DNA from: an uncultured Collinsella sp.
Lineage (GTDB): Bacteria; Actinomycetota; Coriobacteriia; Coriobacteriales; Coriobacteriaceae
Reading direction: 5' to 3'
Assembly: GCA_902464495.1 (NCBI GenBank)
Contig: CABQJK010000001.1
Location: forward strand, 1 to 64,000
Length of the DNA: 64,000 nt
Below the pieces are notes generated by a model, which did no database searches, was not told where the DNA came from, and was given only the letters and a program-made list of their open reading frames with translations. Positions 1-8,216 of the stretch are shown in pieces. The position numbers and the translations under genes are program-made. How positions within the stretch are numbered: the first letter of the stretch is position 1; each line of letters starts with the position of its first letter.

Positions 1-8
1 ACGAAACG

Positions 9-71
9 AGAGCGGATAATCTCCCACTTCAAGCTTGGATGCAGGCTCAAACCGGAAGATTATCCACTCTC
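9..71. repeat. Imperfect palindrome (hairpin-forming)
   Basis: Two arms, GAGAGCGGATAATC at 9-22 and its near reverse complement GATTATCCACTCTC at 58-71, enclose about 35 bases. There is one mismatch in 14. No gene overlaps it. It may be a REP-like element or a terminator hairpin of a gene lying left of the window. Confidence 0.5.
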
Positions 72-79
72 ATACTGTA

Positions 80-131
80 GTCGTTGGGGACGTTCCTAAA
101 CGACTAGTCATTCAAGAACGTCCCCAATGAC
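80..131. repeat. REP-like palindrome, TTGGGGACGTTC family
   Basis: Arms TTGGGGACGTTC and GAACGTCCCCAA face each other around a centre that contains the palindrome GACTAGTC. A half copy of the same sequence lies at 46511-46543. This is an intergenic hairpin element repeated elsewhere in the window. Confidence 0.6.
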
Positions 132-152
132 CACATTGCGATAGACAACCAC

Positions 153-203
153 GTTTACCCAGATAAAACCGACCAAATAAACCTGTCCCCTTTTGGTAGG
201 TTT
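153..203 (+). repeat. REP-like element, AAACCTGTCCC family
   Basis: The block reads CCCAGATAAAACC, then CCAAATAAACCTGTCCCC, then TTTTGGTAGG. The same string, slightly diverged, occurs at 45591-45637 and as an inverted pair at 20936-20981 and 21001-21037. The outer parts (CCAAA and TTTGG) can pair. It is intergenic. Confidence 0.6.
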
Positions 204-231
204 GGATCAAGGCAACGCCGATGCCTTGGTA

Positions 232-382
232 CCGACAGCGAAAACCCGCCAGAGCGAGCAAGGTGCCTTGAAACGAGGCGGCATTGACCTTCTGGTCATG
301 CCGCCGAAGTTGAAAGGCAGATTGCCGCTCTGGCGGGTTTGCAGCGTCGAGCAGTTACGGCGTTTGGTAAAACGCCGTAACT
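232..382 (+). ncRNA. Structured RNA-like element, copy A
   Basis: The plus strand folds into a rod. A perfect 15-bp helix (242-256 with 326-340) leads through GCAA/TTGC to an internal loop GGT/AGA. A 5-bp helix GCCTT/AAGGC follows, then an internal loop GAAACGA/GAAGTTGA and a hairpin (277-305) capped by GACC-TTCT-GGTC. A second hairpin (353-382) with a GGT loop follows. Copy B at 1952-2100 keeps all loops while both helix strands change together. The element ends a few bases from the stop of the RGG-protein gene. Family not recognised; strand inferred from purine-rich loops and G-U pairs in the other copies. Confidence 0.6.
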
Positions 383-385
383 CAA

Positions 386-1297
386 CTAGAAACGGTTGCC
401 GCGGAAGCCGCCGCCGTTGCGGCCGCCACGATCGCCACCGCGACCGCCACGGTCGTTACCACGGTTGCCGCCGAAGCCACCACGGTTGCCACCGCGATCG
501 CCATAGCCACCACGGTTGCCACCAAAGCCGCCGCGACCGCCACGGTCGCCGCCACGGTCACCAAAGCCGCCACGGCCGCCACGATCGCCACCGCGACCGC
601 CACGGTCGCCGCCACGGCCACCGCGATCGCCAAAGCCGCCGCGACCGCCACGGTCGCCGCCACGGCCGCCACGGTCGTCACGACCGCCGCGAGGACCGCG
701 GTCCTCGTCCAGGCCCATGGCGACGAGCGGAGCGATAACCTTATCGAGGGCAGCCATGAGCTCAGTGGCCTCCTCGTAAGAAAGTTCGGGCAGGAGCTTC
801 TCCTTCTTGTTGGCAAGCTCGGTCAGGCCCTCGGCAGCATCCTCGGCAGCGAAGACGACGATCTTGCGCATGTCGCCCTCGGCATCGTCGATACGGCCGA
901 CCAGGTCGGCAGCCTCGGCCTCGGCCATCAGGCCATCGAGCTCACGAAGGCGCATGCCCAGCAGATCGGACATCTCCTTCTGCTCCATCTTGGGCTTGAG
1001 GTCAAGGAGCTTAATGGCGCGCTCGATGTTCGCCATGCGCTCGGCCTTGGCCTCCTCCTCCTTGGAAATAGCAAAGCGACGGCTACGCAGCAGGCGGGCG
1101 GCCTTCTGCATCTTGTCCATCAGCTCTTCGTCATCGTAATCAACGGCGGCCTCGACAACCTCGGCCTCCTCCTCGGCGGAAACCTCGTCAGCAGCCTCAA
1201 CCTCGGCAGCTTCGGTCTCCACGGTCTCGACTGCCTCAACCTCGGCAGCCATGGTCTCGTTCTCGGTCTCGTTCATGATCTCTTCGTTCTCAGACAT
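386..1297 (-). CDS. Acidic, RGG-repeat protein of unknown function
   Basis: A 303-residue protein in three parts. Residues 1-60 are very acidic (Glu/Ala/Val). Residues about 65-200 are helical and charged, and the stretch near 80-135 could be a winged-helix-like fold, though I cannot name the family. Residues about 200-303 are almost only RGG, GGRGG, FGDRGG and NRGG repeats, the composition of RNA-binding, condensate-forming tails such as those of cold-shock RNA helicases; no helicase motif is present here. The start is fixed by AAGGAG five bases upstream of the ATG. An RNA-associated role is inference from composition only. The GC-rich repeat tail could vary in length between strains. Confidence 0.8.
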   Translation of the reverse strand: MSENEEIMNETENETMAAEVEAVETVETEAAEVEAADEVSAEEEAEVVEAAVDYDDEELMDKMQKAARLLRSRRFAISKEEEAKAERMANIERAIKLLDLKPKMEQKEMSDLLGMRLRELDGLMAEAEAADLVGRIDDAEGDMRKIVVFAAEDAAEGLTELANKKEKLLPELSYEEATELMAALDKVIAPLVAMGLDEDRGPRGGRDDRGGRGGDRGGRGGFGDRGGRGGDRGGRGGDRGGRGGFGDRGGDRGGRGGFGGNRGGYGDRGGNRGGFGGNRGNDRGGRGGDRGGRNGGGFRGNRF

Positions 1298-1509
1298 GAG
1301 ACTCCTTCTTGGCCCTCTCGGGCATCATCGCCCCATTCGCGGGGCCCGTCGCGCACTCTTTGCGCTTATAAATCATGCCTCTCGGCAAAACGTCCATTAG
1401 TTTATGGTGTCGTCCGTCAATCTAGCTGCAGAATCTATGTGCACACATTAATGCGACATGTCGCGGTATCATGACTTGAATCAAATGCGCCCACCTTAAG
1501 GAGCCCGCC
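1298..1509. other. Divergent intergenic region
   Basis: This stretch separates the minus-strand RGG-protein gene from the plus-strand deformylase-like gene, so it must carry both promoters. I see the two ribosome sites at its ends but no convincing -35/-10 pair or repeat, and no small ORF with a ribosome site. Confidence 0.4.
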
Positions 1510-1920
1510 ATGATCAAACCCATCATGAAATCCGAGTTCTTTTTACGCCTGCCCTCCGAAGACGCCGGCCCCGAAGATGCCGCGACCGGGCAGGATCTTC
1601 TGGACACCCTGCACGAACACGAGCACGAGTGCGTGGGCCTCGCCGCCAACATGATCGGCGTGCGCAAACGCATCATCTGCGTAAAGGACGGCAGCAAGTC
1701 GCTGCTCATGTACAACCCGCAAATTCTTGAGCAGGTCAATGCCTATCAGACGAGCGAAGGATGCCTTTCGCTGATCGGCGAGCGTCCCTGTACCCGCTAT
1801 CGCCGCATTAAGGTTGAGTATTTGGACGAGAACTTTGTCCACCGCATCAAAAACTTCTCGGGCTACACCGCCGAGATCATCCAACACGAAATCGACCACT
1901 GCAACGGCATCGTTATTTAG
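1510..1920 (+). CDS. Short peptide-deformylase-like protein with altered motif I
   Basis: A 136-residue member of the polypeptide deformylase fold. Motif II (EGCLS, metal Cys) and motif III (HEIDH, two metal His and the catalytic Glu) are intact. Motif I is GLAANMIG, where active deformylases have a Gln at the Met position; that Gln contacts the reaction intermediate. It is shorter than typical Def (about 165-190 residues) and lacks the C-terminal helix. AAGGAG lies upstream of the ATG. A second short paralogue at 9427-9846 has the opposite defect. Activity on formyl-Met peptides is doubtful; binding without catalysis, or an altered substrate, is possible. Confidence 0.85.
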   Translation: MIKPIMKSEFFLRLPSEDAGPEDAATGQDLLDTLHEHEHECVGLAANMIGVRKRIICVKDGSKSLLMYNPQILEQVNAYQTSEGCLSLIGERPCTRYRRIKVEYLDENFVHRIKNFSGYTAEIIQHEIDHCNGIVI

Positions 1921-1951
1921 ACAGCCAAGGTAACGACGCAGGTTGAGCACA

Positions 1952-2100
1952 CGACAGCGAGCGAGCCGCATTTGCACCAAGGTGACGTGAAACGAAAGGG
2001 CGCTGACCTTCTGGTCGCGCCCTTGAAGTTGAACGTCAGATTGGTGTGAATGCGGCTCGCGCAGCGTCAAGTGGTCCGCCGTTCGGTAGAACGGCGGAAC
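1952..2100 (+). ncRNA. Structured RNA-like element, copy B
   Basis: Same layout as copy A. A 20-bp helix (1961-1980 with 2041-2060) includes two adjacent G-U type pairs that would be A-C mismatches on the other strand. Then come internal loop GGT/AGA, helix GACGT/ACGTC, loop GAAACGA/GAAGTTGA, a hairpin capped by GACC-TTCT-GGTC and a 3' hairpin with a GGTA loop (about 2074-2100). Helix sequences differ from copy A on both strands while loops are identical. It lies just after the stop of the deformylase-like gene, on the same strand, and ends at the convergent aminotransferase gene. Confidence 0.65.
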
Positions 2101-2103
2101 TAA

Positions 2104-3624
2104 TTAGCTCTGGCGGTAATGGTCAAAGAAGTCGGCGAGGTCTTCGAGGGACTCTTTGAGTACTTCCATGCGCGGCAGGTACACGATACGGAAGTGGTCG
2201 GGCTCAGCCCAGTTGAAGCCGCCGCCGCGCGTGATCAGGATCTTCTTCTCGTGCAGCAGGTCAAGGGCGAACTGCTCGTCATCGGTGATGTTGAACTTTT
2301 TAACATCCATCTTGGGGAAGATGTAGAACGCCGCGCGCGGCTTAACCACCGAGATACCATCGATCTTGCTGAGCGCCTCATACACAAAGTTACGCTGCTC
2401 GTAGACACGGCCGCCGGGGCGGATGTAGTCGTTAACCGACTGATGGCCGCCGAGCGCCGTCTGGACGATCGACTGAGCCGGCACGTTGGAGCACAGGCGC
2501 ATGTTCGAGAGCATGTTGATGCCCATAATAAAGTCGCTCATGCAGCGCTGGTTGCCCGAAAGCACCATCCAGCCGATACGATAGCCCGCGATCATGTGCG
2601 ACTTGGAAAGGCCGCTAAAGGTGACGCAGGGCAGGTCGGGAGCGAGCGAGGCAATCGAGACGTGCTCGTAGCCGTCCATGCACAGGCGGTCGTAGATCTC
2701 ATCGGCAAAAATCATGAGCTGGTGCCTGCGCGCGATCTCAACGATGCCCTCGAGTACCTCACGCGGATAGACGGAGCCCGTGGGGTTGTTGGGGTTGATG
2801 ATGACGAGGGCCTTGGTCGCGCTCGTGATCTTGGACTCCATATCCTCCAGGTCGGGATACCAATCCGCCTGCTCGTCGCACAGATAGTGCACGGGATGAC
2901 CGCCGGCAAGGGTTGCGCACGCCGTCCACAGCGGATAGTCGGGGCTGGGGATCAGAATCTCGTCGCCATTGTCGAGCAGCGCGTTCATCGAAAGCTGAAT
3001 GAGTTCGGACACGCCGTTGCCCGTGTAGATGTGCTCCATCTGAACATTGGACAGGCCCTTGATCTGCGAGTACTGCATGATTGCCTTGCGCGCAGAGAAC
3101 AGGCCGCGCGAGTTGGAATAGCCTTCGCAGTCGGGCAGCTGCTGGCGCATATCCTTAATGACCTCATCGGGCGTGCGGAAACCAAAGGGCGCGGGGTTGC
3201 CGATGTTGAGCTTGAGAATACGCTCGCCCTCGTCCTCCATACGGGCGGCCTCGTCGACGACGGGACCGCGCACGTCATACAGGACGTTATCGAGCTTGGT
3301 GGATTTAGAAAACGTACGCATGGTGGTGCTCCTTGGAATTTGAGCTGAGGGATGGGGTTCGGGCTTGGGCACGTTGCGAGGCGACGATTCCTCGCCTTGA
3401 TCGGCGTCACCGGCGAGCAGCCAGGAAACATCGACCTCCAAAATACGAGCGAGCAGCTCTGCCACATCGCGCCGCGGGATCGTCTTGCCGCTCACATATT
3501 GGCTCATCTGACTCTTACCGAGTTTTTTGCCGAGCATCTCCGATGCACGAATCACGTCCGACTGGCGAACGTCGCGATCGGACATAGCCTGTCGCAGGCG
3601 ATCGCTAAACGTCTCTTGGGCCAC
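2104..3624 (-). CDS. XRE-HTH / alanine-type aminotransferase fusion
   Basis: A 506-residue protein from a GTG preceded by AAGGAGG six bases away. Residues about 5-70 form a helix-turn-helix of the XRE/Cro type, followed by a Pro-rich linker. Residues from about 102 to the end are a fold-type I PLP aminotransferase of the AlaA kind (pyruvate/glutamate to alanine/2-oxoglutarate): NPNNPTG, the FADEIYD aspartate, and the PLP lysine in SGLSKSHM. An internal ATG at 3321, preceded by AAGGAG at 3329-3334, would give a free 405-residue enzyme, the length of E. coli AlaA. The gene could therefore yield both a DNA-binding fusion and a plain enzyme. The upstream GTTCAATTT repeats are candidate binding sites for its own HTH. 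Confidence 0.85.
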   Translation of the reverse strand: MAQETFSDRLRQAMSDRDVRQSDVIRASEMLGKKLGKSQMSQYVSGKTIPRRDVAELLARILEVDVSWLLAGDADQGEESSPRNVPKPEPHPSAQIPRSTTMRTFSKSTKLDNVLYDVRGPVVDEAARMEDEGERILKLNIGNPAPFGFRTPDEVIKDMRQQLPDCEGYSNSRGLFSARKAIMQYSQIKGLSNVQMEHIYTGNGVSELIQLSMNALLDNGDEILIPSPDYPLWTACATLAGGHPVHYLCDEQADWYPDLEDMESKITSATKALVIINPNNPTGSVYPREVLEGIVEIARRHQLMIFADEIYDRLCMDGYEHVSIASLAPDLPCVTFSGLSKSHMIAGYRIGWMVLSGNQRCMSDFIMGINMLSNMRLCSNVPAQSIVQTALGGHQSVNDYIRPGGRVYEQRNFVYEALSKIDGISVVKPRAAFYIFPKMDVKKFNITDDEQFALDLLHEKKILITRGGGFNWAEPDHFRIVYLPRMEVLKESLEDLADFFDHYRQS

Positions 3625-3645
3625 TAGAACCTCCTTGCTGGCAAA

Positions 3646-3727
3646 GTTCAATTTATAGAACATGAATTGAACCAAGGTTCAATTTAGCAAGCAGTATAGC
3701 GCCATGCGTAGCGAGTAAGTTCAATTT
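3646..3727. promoter_or_regulatory. Candidate operator cluster, GTTCAATTT repeats
   Basis: GTTCAATTT occurs at 3646-3654, 3677-3685 and 3719-3727. The inverse AATTGAAC at 3665-3672 makes a palindrome with the second copy, spaced by four bases. The cluster lies directly upstream of the XRE-aminotransferase gene and overlaps its likely promoter (TATACT on the minus strand near 3692-3697). Autoregulation by the fused HTH is inferred. Confidence 0.5.
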
Positions 3728-3788
3728 CACAAGAAAATATGCTGAGCGCTCGTGCGATTCGACATCGGAGCAGCTCTCGCCGAACATG

Positions 3789-4646
3789 CTAGAGGTACTC
3801 GAGAAAACGGGCGGCGGCAAGTGAAACATCGGCCGTTCGATATATGGCGTTGATCTGCCGATGGGGATGCCCCTCGAGCGGACGCACGGCAACATCGAAC
3901 TGACAGCGGCGCAAGATGAGCGCAGGAAGAACGCTCACGCCCAGGCCATCCTCGACCATAGCCATAATCGCATAGTCATCCCAGGTCGACAGTTTGGAGC
4001 GCACCGTCAGCCCCGCCCGACGGAACAGCGGCGTAATCTCATCATCGGTGCCGCGTTCCAGCAGAATAAACTGCTCGTTGGCCAAATCGGCAAGGGAAAC
4101 GACCTCCGCGGTGGCAAGCGAGGAGTCCGCTGGCACCACGGCCATCAGCTCGTCTTGCACCAACGGCCGCGACGCCATGCCGGCACCGCGTGGCTCGCGC
4201 GGAATAAAGCCCAGGTCGCAGCGGCCTTCCGCCACCCATTGCTCAATTTCGGAGTAATCACCCATCAGAAGCTCGTAATCGACATCCGGGTGATCAGCGC
4301 GAAACCGCGCGATCACCGGCGGCAGCACATGGGTCGCCACACTCGAAAACGTACCGATACAGATCTTGCCGCGCATGAGCCCCCGCATCTCGTCCACGCA
4401 TCGCTGCAAGCGGCCAAACTCTTCGCATAACGCCTCGACTGCCGGCATGACCTGCCGCCCGTCGGCAGAAAGCACCACGCCCTCGCGGCTGCGATCAAGC
4501 ACCTTAAAACCCCAGTCTGCCTCAAGGTCGCCCACCATGCGGCTCACGCCCGACTGCGAATAGCTCAGCCGCTCTGCAGCACGCGTAAAGCTGCCGGCAC
4601 GCACCGTCTCGAGCAGCACCTGCATCTTTTGAATATTGGTCTCCAC
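3789..4646 (-). CDS. LysR-family transcriptional regulator
   Basis: About 285 residues from a GTG at 4646 (an upstream ATG at 4667 is also in frame; AGGTGGGG upstream favours the GTG). The N-terminal winged HTH reads ERLSYSQSGVSRMVGDLE, with the usual LysR pattern, followed by a periplasmic-binding-like effector domain (residues about 90-285) ending in the DDYAIMAMVEDGLGVSVLP stretch typical of this subgroup. It is divergent from the EamA permease gene at 4765, which it probably controls. A closely similar LysR/EamA pair sits at 48015-49942. The effector is unknown. Confidence 0.85.
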   Translation of the reverse strand: METNIQKMQVLLETVRAGSFTRAAERLSYSQSGVSRMVGDLEADWGFKVLDRSREGVVLSADGRQVMPAVEALCEEFGRLQRCVDEMRGLMRGKICIGTFSSVATHVLPPVIARFRADHPDVDYELLMGDYSEIEQWVAEGRCDLGFIPREPRGAGMASRPLVQDELMAVVPADSSLATAEVVSLADLANEQFILLERGTDDEITPLFRRAGLTVRSKLSTWDDYAIMAMVEDGLGVSVLPALILRRCQFDVAVRPLEGHPHRQINAIYRTADVSLAAARFLEYL

Positions 4647-4718
4647 GGCACGTCCCCACCTTTGCATGAGTTTTTGTCATGTTATCTATGCATTATATTC
4701 GCTTTTCTTCTAAAGCGA

Positions 4719-4735
4719 GTTCACCCATAGTGAAC
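4719..4735. promoter_or_regulatory. Inverted repeat between lysR and eamA genes
   Basis: GTTCAC-CCATA-GTGAAC is a perfect 6-bp inverted repeat. Next to it, CGCTTT and AAAGCG at 4701-4718 form a second pair of arms. Both lie in the 118-bp gap between the divergent regulator and transporter, where a LysR protein would be expected to bind. Confidence 0.4.
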
Positions 4736-4764
4736 ATGCTCGGATATAGAGGGGATGTCAGCGC

Positions 4765-5676
4765 ATGGACAACGGACTGTTTACGTACTTAGCAGCATTG
4801 CTATTGTTTGGCTCCAACGGCATCATCGCCGCTGCCATCGCGCTGCCGAGCTCCGATATCGTGCTCCTGCGCACGTTTTTGGGCGCACTCTCGCTTGTCA
4901 CCATCCTCGCCATCACCCAACGCCATAAGTTGCAGGCGCCATCCCGCCCCCGCGAAGCCGCAGCCCTCCTCCTCTCGGGAGCCGCGCTGGGTGCCAGCTG
5001 GATTTTCCTGTTCCGCGCCTACCAGACCATCGGCGTCGGCATCTCCTCGCTGCTGTATTACTGCGGCCCCATCATCGTTATGGCGCTCTCCCCGTTCATC
5101 TTTGGAGAAAAACTGACTGGCGGTAAAATCGCCGGCTTTGTCGCCGTTGCCTGCGGCGCTTTCCTCATCGCAGCACAAGGCCTGGGCGGCAACATGCCCA
5201 TCTCGGGCATCGTCTGCGGCATCGCCTCGGCCTTCTGCTACGCGCTGATGGTCATCGCCAGCAAGGGGGCGCCGCACATCGAGGGCCTCGAGAACTCCAC
5301 GCTCCAGGTGAGCGCTGCCTTTGCGACCGCACTGATCCTCACGCTCATCACGCAAGGCGCCCCCTCGTTTTTCTCCTCCAGTATTGCCACCGGCATCGAC
5401 TGGCGCGCTGTCGCCATGCTCGGCGTCGTCAACACCGGACTCGGCTGCCTGCTCTACTTTAGCGCCGTCGCCAAACTGCCCGTACAGACCGTCGCCGTTG
5501 TCGGCTACCTCGAGCCGCTTTCGGCCGTCGTCTTCTCCGTCGCCCTTTTGGGCGAGGCCATGACGCCCATCCGTCTGATGGGAGCCGCGCTGATCATCGG
5601 CGGAGCGATCTTCTGCGAGCTCGCCGGCAAACGTGCAAGCGCCAAAGCCGGTATTGCCCAGGCAGCACGCGCCTAA
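4765..5676 (+). CDS. EamA/DMT-family permease
   Basis: 303 residues with about ten hydrophobic segments arranged as two EamA repeats (residues about 5-135 and 145-285), the layout of drug/metabolite exporters of the RhaT/YdcZ/YicL kind. The second half holds the conserved LEPLSAVVFSVALLGE stretch. It probably exports an amino acid or other small metabolite through the cytoplasmic membrane; the substrate cannot be read from sequence. It is divergently paired with the LysR gene at 3789-4646. An imperfect palindrome follows the gene at 5692-5764. Confidence 0.85.
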   Translation: MDNGLFTYLAALLLFGSNGIIAAAIALPSSDIVLLRTFLGALSLVTILAITQRHKLQAPSRPREAAALLLSGAALGASWIFLFRAYQTIGVGISSLLYYCGPIIVMALSPFIFGEKLTGGKIAGFVAVACGAFLIAAQGLGGNMPISGIVCGIASAFCYALMVIASKGAPHIEGLENSTLQVSAAFATALILTLITQGAPSFFSSSIATGIDWRAVAMLGVVNTGLGCLLYFSAVAKLPVQTVAVVGYLEPLSAVVFSVALLGEAMTPIRLMGAALIIGGAIFCELAGKRASAKAGIAQAARA

Positions 5677-5691
5677 CAGCCCCTTTTCATG

Positions 5692-5764
5692 TTTCAAAAC
5701 AAGGGTGCGCCCGCGGTTATTACGTTACAGCAAGCCGCCCAGTGGGTGCGTCCCTGTTTTGAAA
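5692..5764. repeat. Imperfect inverted repeat after EamA gene
   Basis: TTTCAAAACAAGGG at 5692-5705 faces CCCTGTTTTGAAA at 5752-5764, and the arms extend inward with GTGCG/CGCAC-like pairing. The spacing is about 35 bases. It could be a REP-like element or the terminator hairpin of the permease gene; it has no T-run. Confidence 0.5.
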
Positions 5765-5860
5765 TGCTGTCCACGCGGGCAGCTACTCCCCAGCTGGGGA
5801 TTATTGTCTAAAACACCCCGATGTGCCAAACTGCTCTTATATGTATAAAGATGGCATAAA

Positions 5861-5885
5861 GGTTATCTGCCCTAGACAGATAACC
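5861..5885 (+). promoter_or_regulatory. Hairpin in the kup leader
   Basis: GGTTATCTG-CCCTAGA-CAGATAACC is a perfect 9-bp stem ending about 20 bases before the GTG start and 9 bases before the AAGGGAG ribosome site. It may stabilise the leader or tune translation. It does not match the c-di-AMP riboswitch that controls many potassium transporters. Confidence 0.4.
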
Positions 5886-5905
5886 GGATGTCTAAGGGAG
5901 TCCAC

Positions 5906-8137
5906 GTGGCACACAACAAACTGGAGGCAAACCTCCAAGACCAGCATGGGCAGGGCGGGCATGGAGCCATTCCCCTCTCCGCTGGCATGCTGCTCGTAAC
6001 GCTCGGCGTCGTCTACGGCGACATCGGCACGAGCCCCATGTACACCATGAAATCAATCGTCGCCAACAACGGCGGCATCGGTACCGTCAGCGAGGACATG
6101 ATCCTGGGCGCACTCTCGCTCGTCATCTGGACCATGACGCTCGTGACCACGGTCAAGTACGTGCTGATCGCCATGAAGGCAGATAACCACAACGAAGGCG
6201 GCATCTTCGCCCTGTTCAGCCTCGTACGCAAGGTGGCACCATGGCTGATTCTGCCCGCCATGATCGGCGGTGCAGCACTGCTTGCCGACGGCATCCTCAC
6301 CCCCGCCGTCACGGTCACCACGGCCATCGAGGGCCTGCGCACCATTGAGTGGGGCCATGCGCTGCTGGGCGACGGCCAAACCAATGTGATCATCATCACC
6401 ATCATCATTATCTGCGGCCTGTTTGCCATGCAGCGCGCCGGCACCTCGTCAATCGGCAAGCTGTTCGGCCCGCTTATGACGCTCTGGTTCCTGTTCCTGG
6501 CTGGCGCCGGCCTGTTCAACATGCTCGGCAACCTGTCCATCCTGCGCGCGCTCAACCCCATCCGCGGCATCATGTTCCTGTTCTCGCCCATCAACCACTC
6601 GGGCATCATGGTGCTCGGCTTTGTCTTCCTGTCGACGACCGGCGCCGAGGCGCTCTATTCGGACATGGGCCACGTGGGCAAGGCAAACATCTATGCATCC
6701 TGGCCGTTTGTTAAGGCGGCCCTTATCCTCAACTATCTGGGTCAGGGCGCTTGGCTGCTCGCCAACAACTCCAATCCCCAGATGCTCGCGATGGACATCG
6801 TCAACCCGTTCTACATGATGCTTCCCGAGCCCCTGCGCCCCTTTGCCATCGTGCTTTCGGCCGTGGCGGCCATCATCGCCTCGCAGGCGCTCATCACCGG
6901 CTCGTTCTCGCTGGTATCCGAGGCCACGCGTCTCAACCTTATGCCGCATCTGCGCATCCACTACCCCAGCGACACCAAGGGCCAGCTCTATATTCCGCTC
7001 GTCAACAACATCATGTGGGTCGGCTGCATCTTCATCGTGCTGCTGTTCCAAAACTCCGAGCGCATGGAGAGTGCCTACGGCCTCGCCATTACCGTGACCA
7101 TGCTCATGACCACGACGCTTTTGACGAGCTACATCGCCGGCATCCTCAAGCACAAGCTGGGTGCCTGTGTCTTCGCCCTGCTCTTCGGTGCCATTGAGCT
7201 GTGCTTCTTCGCCTCGTGCCTCACCATGTTCTTTGACGGCGGTTACGTCATGATCTTCTTGGCCTCGCTGCTGTTTGGCCTTATGTATGTGTGGCGCCGC
7301 GGCACCGCCATCGAGCGCACGCAAACGATCCTGCTGCCCGTCTCCAAGTACATCGATCAGCTCAACCGCCTGCGCAACGACGAGACCTACCCCGTGCTCG
7401 CCGACAATCTGGTGTTCCTCACCAACAGCCCCGATCCGCTCACACTCGACCGCGACGTGCTCTATTCCATCCTGGACAAACATCCCAAGCGCGCCAAGGC
7501 ATATTGGTTCATCAACGTGCACGTTACCGATGAGCCCTATACGCATGAGTATTCCGTTGAGACCTTTGGCACGGACTTTTTGTTCCGCGTGCGCCTGGAC
7601 CTGGGCTTTAAGGTCAACCAGCGCGTTAATGCCTACCTGCGCCAGATCGTTGGCGACTTGATGGCATCGGGCGAGCTGCCGCCGCAGCATCACACCTACT
7701 CCATCTACGAGACACGCGGCAACGTGGGCGACTTCCGTTTTTGCATGCTGCGCAAGATGCTTGCCCCCGAAACGGACATCAACCGCAATGACCACCGCGT
7801 GATGGCCATCAAGTACGCCGTCCGCCGCGCCTGCGGAAGCCCGGCACGTTGGTACGGCCTAGAGAACTCGGCCATCATCATCGAGTACGTGCCGCTCTTT
7901 GCCCGCATGCGTCCGGCAGTCAAGCTTGTACGCACCCAGGTGCCACTCGAGGTCCAGATCGAGGAAGCCGAGGAAATGGAAGTCGATATCTTCTCGGACG
8001 ACCTGGTCAACGGCAACGAAGCCGGCAGGAACATGGATGTCGACCCCACCGAATTGCTCGAGAGCGTCGCCGATACGCCCGAACAGCAACTACTCGACGG
8101 CCTCGAGAGCGAACAACTCAACGACGCCAACTTCTAG
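5906..8137 (+). CDS. kup: Potassium uptake protein Kup
   Basis: About 743 residues from a GTG preceded by AAGGGAG; an in-frame ATG at 5888 has no ribosome site. The first 460 residues carry about twelve membrane segments with family signatures: GVVYGDIGTSPMYT near the N-terminus, EGGIFALFSLVR and STTGAEALYSDMGHVG. A C-terminal cytoplasmic domain of about 280 residues follows. Kup proteins bring K+ in with H+. The last 80 residues are acidic. The gene stands alone with its own terminator at 8159-8196. Confidence 0.95.
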   Translation: MAHNKLEANLQDQHGQGGHGAIPLSAGMLLVTLGVVYGDIGTSPMYTMKSIVANNGGIGTVSEDMILGALSLVIWTMTLVTTVKYVLIAMKADNHNEGGIFALFSLVRKVAPWLILPAMIGGAALLADGILTPAVTVTTAIEGLRTIEWGHALLGDGQTNVIIITIIIICGLFAMQRAGTSSIGKLFGPLMTLWFLFLAGAGLFNMLGNLSILRALNPIRGIMFLFSPINHSGIMVLGFVFLSTTGAEALYSDMGHVGKANIYASWPFVKAALILNYLGQGAWLLANNSNPQMLAMDIVNPFYMMLPEPLRPFAIVLSAVAAIIASQALITGSFSLVSEATRLNLMPHLRIHYPSDTKGQLYIPLVNNIMWVGCIFIVLLFQNSERMESAYGLAITVTMLMTTTLLTSYIAGILKHKLGACVFALLFGAIELCFFASCLTMFFDGGYVMIFLASLLFGLMYVWRRGTAIERTQTILLPVSKYIDQLNRLRNDETYPVLADNLVFLTNSPDPLTLDRDVLYSILDKHPKRAKAYWFINVHVTDEPYTHEYSVETFGTDFLFRVRLDLGFKVNQRVNAYLRQIVGDLMASGELPPQHHTYSIYETRGNVGDFRFCMLRKMLAPETDINRNDHRVMAIKYAVRRACGSPARWYGLENSAIIIEYVPLFARMRPAVKLVRTQVPLEVQIEEAEEMEVDIFSDDLVNGNEAGRNMDVDPTELLESVADTPEQQLLDGLESEQLNDANF

Positions 8138-8158
8138 CGACGTCACGAATCGACGACA

Positions 8159-8196
8159 GCGGCCCTGCATCTCACGGGAGACGCAGGGCCGCTTTG
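8159..8196 (+). terminator. Terminator of kup
   Basis: A GC-rich 10-bp stem, GCGGCCCTGC with GCAGGGCCGC, is followed by TTTGCATT. It begins about 20 bases after the kup stop. Confidence 0.75.
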
Positions 8197-8216
8197 CATT
8201 GCAGTAAAGCCGTCGG

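Noticed and set aside
516..779. Long plus-strand ORFs over the RGG-repeat gene
   Set aside because: The GC-rich repeat keeps several frames open. Only the minus-strand frame has a ribosome site and a coherent protein.
5760..5905. c-di-AMP riboswitch upstream of kup
   Set aside because: Only a simple 9-bp hairpin is present; none of the conserved ydaO-type segments were found.
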